Shown: positions 60,777 to 64,000 of the stretch, one piece after another
How positions within the stretch are numbered: position 1 is the first letter of the stretch
Layout: the number at the start of each line of letters is the position of its first letter
Assembly (NCBI GenBank): GCA_964542455.1
Contig: CAZIUC010000007.1
Location: 1-64,000, forward strand
Source of the DNA: PFJX01 sp964542455
GTDB lineage: Bacteria; Pseudomonadota; Gammaproteobacteria; Burkholderiales; Thiobacillaceae
Direction: 5' to 3'
DNA length: 64,000 bases
Notes under the pieces: generated by a model
The model's input: the letters and a program-made list of their open reading frames with translations, nothing else
Database searches by the model: none
Told to the model about the DNA's origin: nothing
Position numbers and translations under genes: made by a program

Positions 60777-61774
60777 TCCACCCCTGGAATGCCAGCCTGT
60801 TCCGGCAACTCACCGCCGACCCGGAACATATGCCGCATGCGCTGTTGCTGCATGGGCCAACGGGTGTGGGCAAGCTCGAACTGGCTACCGAATTGGCGCG
60901 TTGGGCCTTGTGCCAACAGCCGACCGAGGACGGTGCCTGCGGCGTCTGTGATGCCTGCAACTGGTTCAACCAGGGCAACCATCCCGATTTTCGCCGCGTT
61001 GAACCGGTGGAGCCGGAGGGTGACGACGACGCATCTCCGGCCAAGAAAGCACCCAAGAAGGGTGGCCGCATCATCAAGGTCGAGGCGATTCGGGAAATTA
61101 CCGAGTTTCTCAACCTCACCGCGCACCGTGGCGGCTGGCGCGTGGCGTTGATCCAGCCGGCGGAATTCATGAACCCGGCCGCCGCCAATGCCCTGCTCAA
61201 GACGCTGGAGGAGCCACCCGCGCGCGTGCTGCTGTTGTTGATCTCGCACCAGCCCGGGCGCCTGCTACCGACGGTGATTTCGCGTTGCCGCAAAGTGGCG
61301 GTGCCGCTGCCCGAGCGGGAGACCGCGCTGGACTGGCTACGCGCGGCGGGATTGGCCGAGCCCGCTTCGCCGCTGGCCGAGGCGGGGGGGGCTCCGTTGG
61401 CGGCGTTGGGGTATGCCGAACCGGAACGCGCGGCACGGCGTGATGCTTTTCTCGATCTTCTGGCGCGGCCGCGCCAGCTTGATGCCTGCCAGGCCGCCCA
61501 GACTTTCCAGCCGGTTATGGCTGAAGCCTGGGGCTGGCTGACACGTTGGACGCACGATCTACTGGCGCGGCGTCTTGCAGGCCTGACGCATTATTTCCCG
61601 TCCAGGACGGAAGCACTCACCCGTATCGCCGCCACCAGCAGCCTGGCCGAATTGCTCGCGTTTCAGCGAGAGCTGGCACAGGCCGGGCGCTGGTTGCGGC
61701 ATCCGTTGAACGCGCAGTTGTTGCTAGAATCCTGGCTCATTCGTTACAGCGAAATTGCGGGAGCCAAGGCGTGA
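60773..61774 (+). CDS. holB: DNA polymerase III delta' subunit
   Basis: 333 aa clamp-loader subunit. P-loop-like HGPTGVGKLELA, a zinc finger with Cys at the QQPTEDGACGVCDACNW region, and LKTLEEPPARVLLLLIS typical of delta'. A TTG start overlaps the tmk stop (TTGA). No better start exists nearby. The next gene begins at its stop (GTGA). Confidence 0.92.
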   Translation: MIHPWNASLFRQLTADPEHMPHALLLHGPTGVGKLELATELARWALCQQPTEDGACGVCDACNWFNQGNHPDFRRVEPVEPEGDDDASPAKKAPKKGGRIIKVEAIREITEFLNLTAHRGGWRVALIQPAEFMNPAAANALLKTLEEPPARVLLLLISHQPGRLLPTVISRCRKVAVPLPERETALDWLRAAGLAEPASPLAEAGGAPLAALGYAEPERAARRDAFLDLLARPRQLDACQAAQTFQPVMAEAWGWLTRWTHDLLARRLAGLTHYFPSRTEALTRIAATSSLAELLAFQRELAQAGRWLRHPLNAQLLLESWLIRYSEIAGAKA

Positions 61775-62139
61775 GCGAGATCCCCAAGCAAGTCAGCAGC
61801 GGCCGAGCCGGCATGCTTTCCTTGAGTATCAAGGAGCGCACCGCGCTGTATGCCGCCTATTTGCCGTTCGTGAAGCGCGGCGGTCTATTTATTCCGACCA
61901 ACCGGCCCTACCAGATGGGCGATCAGGTCTACATGCTACTGACCTTGATGGACGATCCCAACAGGTTGCCGATATCCGGCAAGGTCGTCTGGATCACCCC
62001 GGGCGGAGCCCAAGGTAACCGCCAGCAGGGAATCGGCGTGCAGTTCGATGAAAACGAAGGCTCCAACACCGTTCGCGGCAAGATCGAGGGCATCCTCGGC
62101 AATGCCATGAAATCCACTCGCCATACGCACACGATGTGA
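61771..62139 (+). CDS. pilZ: Type IV pilus PilZ protein
   Basis: 122 aa. LYAAYLPFVKRGGLFIPTN, YQMGDQVYMLLTL, GKVVWITP and GIGVQF are typical of the PilZ orthologue needed for type IV pilus assembly in Pseudomonas. The N-terminal RxxxR motif for cyclic di-GMP binding is absent, as in that orthologue. Its position between holB and tatD matches the classical locus. GTG start overlapping the holB stop, with GGGAG upstream. Confidence 0.93.
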   Translation: MSEIPKQVSSGRAGMLSLSIKERTALYAAYLPFVKRGGLFIPTNRPYQMGDQVYMLLTLMDDPNRLPISGKVVWITPGGAQGNRQQGIGVQFDENEGSNTVRGKIEGILGNAMKSTRHTHTM

Positions 62140-62140
62140 G

Positions 62141-62210
62141 AGTAACGAGTGCTGAGTGCTGAGTAGCTTGCGACTCAGCACTCAGCACTCAGCACTCAGC
62201 ACTCGTTACT
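62141..62210. repeat. Inverted heptamer array (TGAGTGC)n
   Basis: Left arm 62141-62164 (AGTAACGAGTGCTGAGTGCT and GAGT) is perfectly matched by the reverse of 62173-62210, which has two more 7-base units than the left. The arrays meet at a short AGCTTGCG spacer. They fill the pilZ-tatD gap. Unit count differing between arms suggests slippage. Confidence 0.8.
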
Positions 62211-62224
62211 TGCTTCTTCCCCCC

Positions 62225-63001
62225 ATGTTCATTGACTCCCATTGCCATATCGATTTCCCCAATTTCACTGAGGGGGTAGCCCCCTTGCTCGCAAACATGC
62301 GGGACGCGCGGGTGAGCCATGCGCTTTGTGTCTCGGTCAACCTGGAGAATTTTCCGCGAGTGCTGGCCCTGGCCGAGGCGCACGACAATCTATTCGCCTC
62401 GGTGGGGGTGCATCCCGACCATGACGAAGGTCGTGAGCCCACGGTGGAAGAACTGGTCGCGCTGGCCGCGCACCCGCGCGTAGTCGCCATCGGCGAAACC
62501 GGGCTGGATTACTACCGCCTGAGTCGTGACGAGGTGGACTGGCAGCGCGCGCGCTTTCGTACCCATATCCGCGCCGCCGCAGCAGCCGGCAAGCCCTTGA
62601 TCATCCATACCCGAAGCGCGGCCGAGGACACACTGGCGATCATGGCGGAGGAGGGCGCGGCCACCCCCGGCGGGGTGATGCACTGTTTCACGGAAAGTTG
62701 GGAAGTGGCGGAAGCGGCGCTGGCGATGGGTTATTACATTTCCCTGTCCGGCATCGTTACCTTCAAGAGCGCCAAGGATTTGAAGGAGGTGGCACGCCGA
62801 GTGCCACTGGATCGCCTACTGATCGAGACCGATTCACCCTATCTCGCGCCGGTGCCGCATCGTGGCAGGCGCAACGAACCGGCCTACGTGCGCCATGTGG
62901 CGGAAGAAATCGCCAGCCTGAGAGGGATCCCATTGGACGAAGTGGCATTGGCCAGTAGCCGCAATTTCTTCACGCTGTTCGCGGCGGCCGCCAGGGCCTG
63001 A
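62225..63001 (+). CDS. tatD: TatD-family DNase
   Basis: 258 aa metal-dependent hydrolase. Metal ligands in DSHCHIDF, IGETGLDYYR, IIHTRSA, MHCFTES and IETDSPYLAP are intact. TatD nucleases act on DNA ends in repair or DNA degradation. The start at 62225 (MFIDSHCHID) matches the family; upstream codons come from the heptamer array. No ribosome site is visible, so coupling to pilZ may matter. Confidence 0.92.
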   Translation: MFIDSHCHIDFPNFTEGVAPLLANMRDARVSHALCVSVNLENFPRVLALAEAHDNLFASVGVHPDHDEGREPTVEELVALAAHPRVVAIGETGLDYYRLSRDEVDWQRARFRTHIRAAAAAGKPLIIHTRSAAEDTLAIMAEEGAATPGGVMHCFTESWEVAEAALAMGYYISLSGIVTFKSAKDLKEVARRVPLDRLLIETDSPYLAPVPHRGRRNEPAYVRHVAEEIASLRGIPLDEVALASSRNFFTLFAAAARA

Positions 63002-63044
63002 TTTCGGGTCGGCCAGACTGAAGCAACAACGCCCGGCCAGATGC

Positions 63045-64000
63045 TCAGGCGGGTTCCAGCGCATCCTCGAAGTGCAACAGGATCGCGTCCGACTCGTCCA
63101 CATCCACGCTCACTTCACCGCCATTGGCGAGGCGGCCGAACAGGAGTTCATCGGCCAGCGCCTTGCGCAAGGTGTCCTGAATCAAGCGGGCCATCGGGCG
63201 GGCGCCCATGAGCGGATCGAAACCCTTCTTCGCCAGCCACTTGCGCAGCTTGTCGGAGAAATGCGCTTCCACTTTCTTGGCGTGCAGTTGCTCTTCCAGT
63301 TGCATGAGGAACTTGTCCACCACGCGCAGGATGACGTCTTCGTCAAGCGCCGCGAAGGAAATGGTGGCGTCGAGACGGTTGCGGAACTCCGGGGTGAACA
63401 GGCGTTTGATATCGGCCATCTCGTCGCCCTTCTTGCTCGGCAGGGTGAAACCGATGCCGGTCTTGTTCATGGCTTCGGCGCCGGCATTGGTGGTCATGAT
63501 GATCGCCACATTGCGGAAGTCCGCCTTGCGCCCGTTGTTGTCGGTCAGTGTGCCGTGGTCCATGACTTGCAGCAGCACGTTGTAGATGTCCGTGTGCGCC
63601 TTCTCGATTTCATCCAGCAGGAGCACCGCATAGGGTGTCTTGGTGACGGCTTCGGTGAGCAGGCCGCCCTGATCGAAGCCGACATAGCCGGGAGGCGCGC
63701 CGATCAAGCGGGAAACGGCGTGGCGTTCCATGTATTCGGACATGTCGAAGCGGATCAGTTCCACCCCCAACACATAGGCCAGTTGCCGCGCGACTTCGGT
63801 CTTGCCGACCCCGGTGGGGCCGGAGAACAGGAAGGAGCCGATCGGTTTTTGCGGGTTGCCGAGGCCGGAGCGGGTCATCTTGATGGCCGAGGCCAGCGCT
63901 TCGATGGCCTTGTCCTGGCCGAATACCACGGCTTTCAGGTCGCGGTCGAGGTTCTTCAGGGCATTGCGTTCGTCATTGGCCACGGTTCTGGCCGGCACTC
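63045..64000 (-). CDS. clpA: ClpA, ATPase subunit of ClpAP (partial, C-terminal end)
   Basis: The window edge cuts the gene; about 318 C-terminal residues are inside. This is the second AAA+ ring domain: GPTGVGKTEVARQLA (Walker A), VLLLDEIEKAHTDIYNVLLQ (Walker B), sensor region TTNAGAE and the C-terminal ARPMARLIQDTLRKALADEL. NLDRDLKAVVFGQDKAIEAL marks the ClpA subtype. ClpA unfolds substrates for ClpP. A clpS gene, if adjacent, would be outside the window. Confidence 0.94.
   Translation of the reverse strand, partial: VPARTVANDERNALKNLDRDLKAVVFGQDKAIEALASAIKMTRSGLGNPQKPIGSFLFSGPTGVGKTEVARQLAYVLGVELIRFDMSEYMERHAVSRLIGAPPGYVGFDQGGLLTEAVTKTPYAVLLLDEIEKAHTDIYNVLLQVMDHGTLTDNNGRKADFRNVAIIMTTNAGAEAMNKTGIGFTLPSKKGDEMADIKRLFTPEFRNRLDATISFAALDEDVILRVVDKFLMQLEEQLHAKKVEAHFSDKLRKWLAKKGFDPLMGARPMARLIQDTLRKALADELLFGRLANGGEVSVDVDESDAILLHFEDALEPA

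Noticed and set aside
62141..62210. Possible CRISPR-like array
   Set aside because: Repeat units are 7 bases, contiguous and inverted, with no spacers and no cas genes.
1..64000. tRNA or rRNA genes
   Set aside because: No tRNA T-loop or anticodon-arm pattern and no rRNA-like sequence was recognised on either strand; a dedicated scan was not possible.

Overview
The window reads as a chromosomal segment of a GC-rich betaproteobacterium, probably Rhodocyclales or Nitrosomonadales. The evidence is gene content: the order yceD-rpmF-plsX-fabH-fabD-fabG-acpP-fabF-pabC-mltG-tmk-holB-pilZ-tatD, the two-subunit pyruvate carboxylase, an atypical tPilZ protein, an exosortase-associated acyltransferase and many PAS/GGDEF proteins. 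No rRNA, tRNA, CRISPR array, prophage or complete insertion sequence was seen.

Region 1 (281-8485) is one signalling block on the + strand: three sensor histidine kinases, a single-domain receiver and an Hpt-REC-REC-GGDEF protein. It has no DNA-binding regulator, so its likely output is cyclic di-GMP. Region 2 (8527-12818, - strand) holds an L,D-transpeptidase, tadA, a GIY-YIG protein whose tail is coded by a repeat, an EF-G-like GTPase (fusA2) and an exosortase-type acyltransferase. Region 3 (12999-22188) is a mixed metabolic and transport stretch: sucA, a dicarboxylate symporter, a CPA-type antiporter, a SulP-STAS-cNMP protein and nikR. Region 4 (22197-28336, - strand) is an MFS-sugar kinase-tPilZ-DUF58-TgpA run. 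Its usual MoxR partner lies 8 kb away at 33181.

Region 5 (28462-33132) is the most accessory part: a Tat-exported dienelactone hydrolase, an orphan HTH protein, a DUF2157/GDYXXLXY membrane pair, an IS3-family end remnant, a HEPN/MNT toxin-antitoxin pair and palindromic repeats. Region 6 (33181-40629) holds moxR, a FemAB-like/DUF938/CDGSH run, mltD, gloB, a methyltransferase, rnhA and dnaQ. Region 7 (40623-46373) is unusual: a TonB receptor coupled to dnaQ, an ABC-type binding protein without transporter, a broken kinase remnant, a small unfamiliar protein with an AT-rich promoter, a MITE-like element and a double-PAS sensor without output domain. Region 8 (46687-64000) is housekeeping: rhlE, maf, pyruvate carboxylase, the fatty-acid operon running into tmk-holB-pilZ-tatD, and the end of clpA.

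Intergenic spaces are rich in small dispersed repeats. There are four copies of a bipartite C/G-tract palindrome, several GTAGCGC(A/C)GGCGTCTCGCC hairpins, two GTAGGTTGGGCA palindromes and inverted arrays of 7-bp units. These, the MITE and the IS3 scar mark most of the odd spots in the window.
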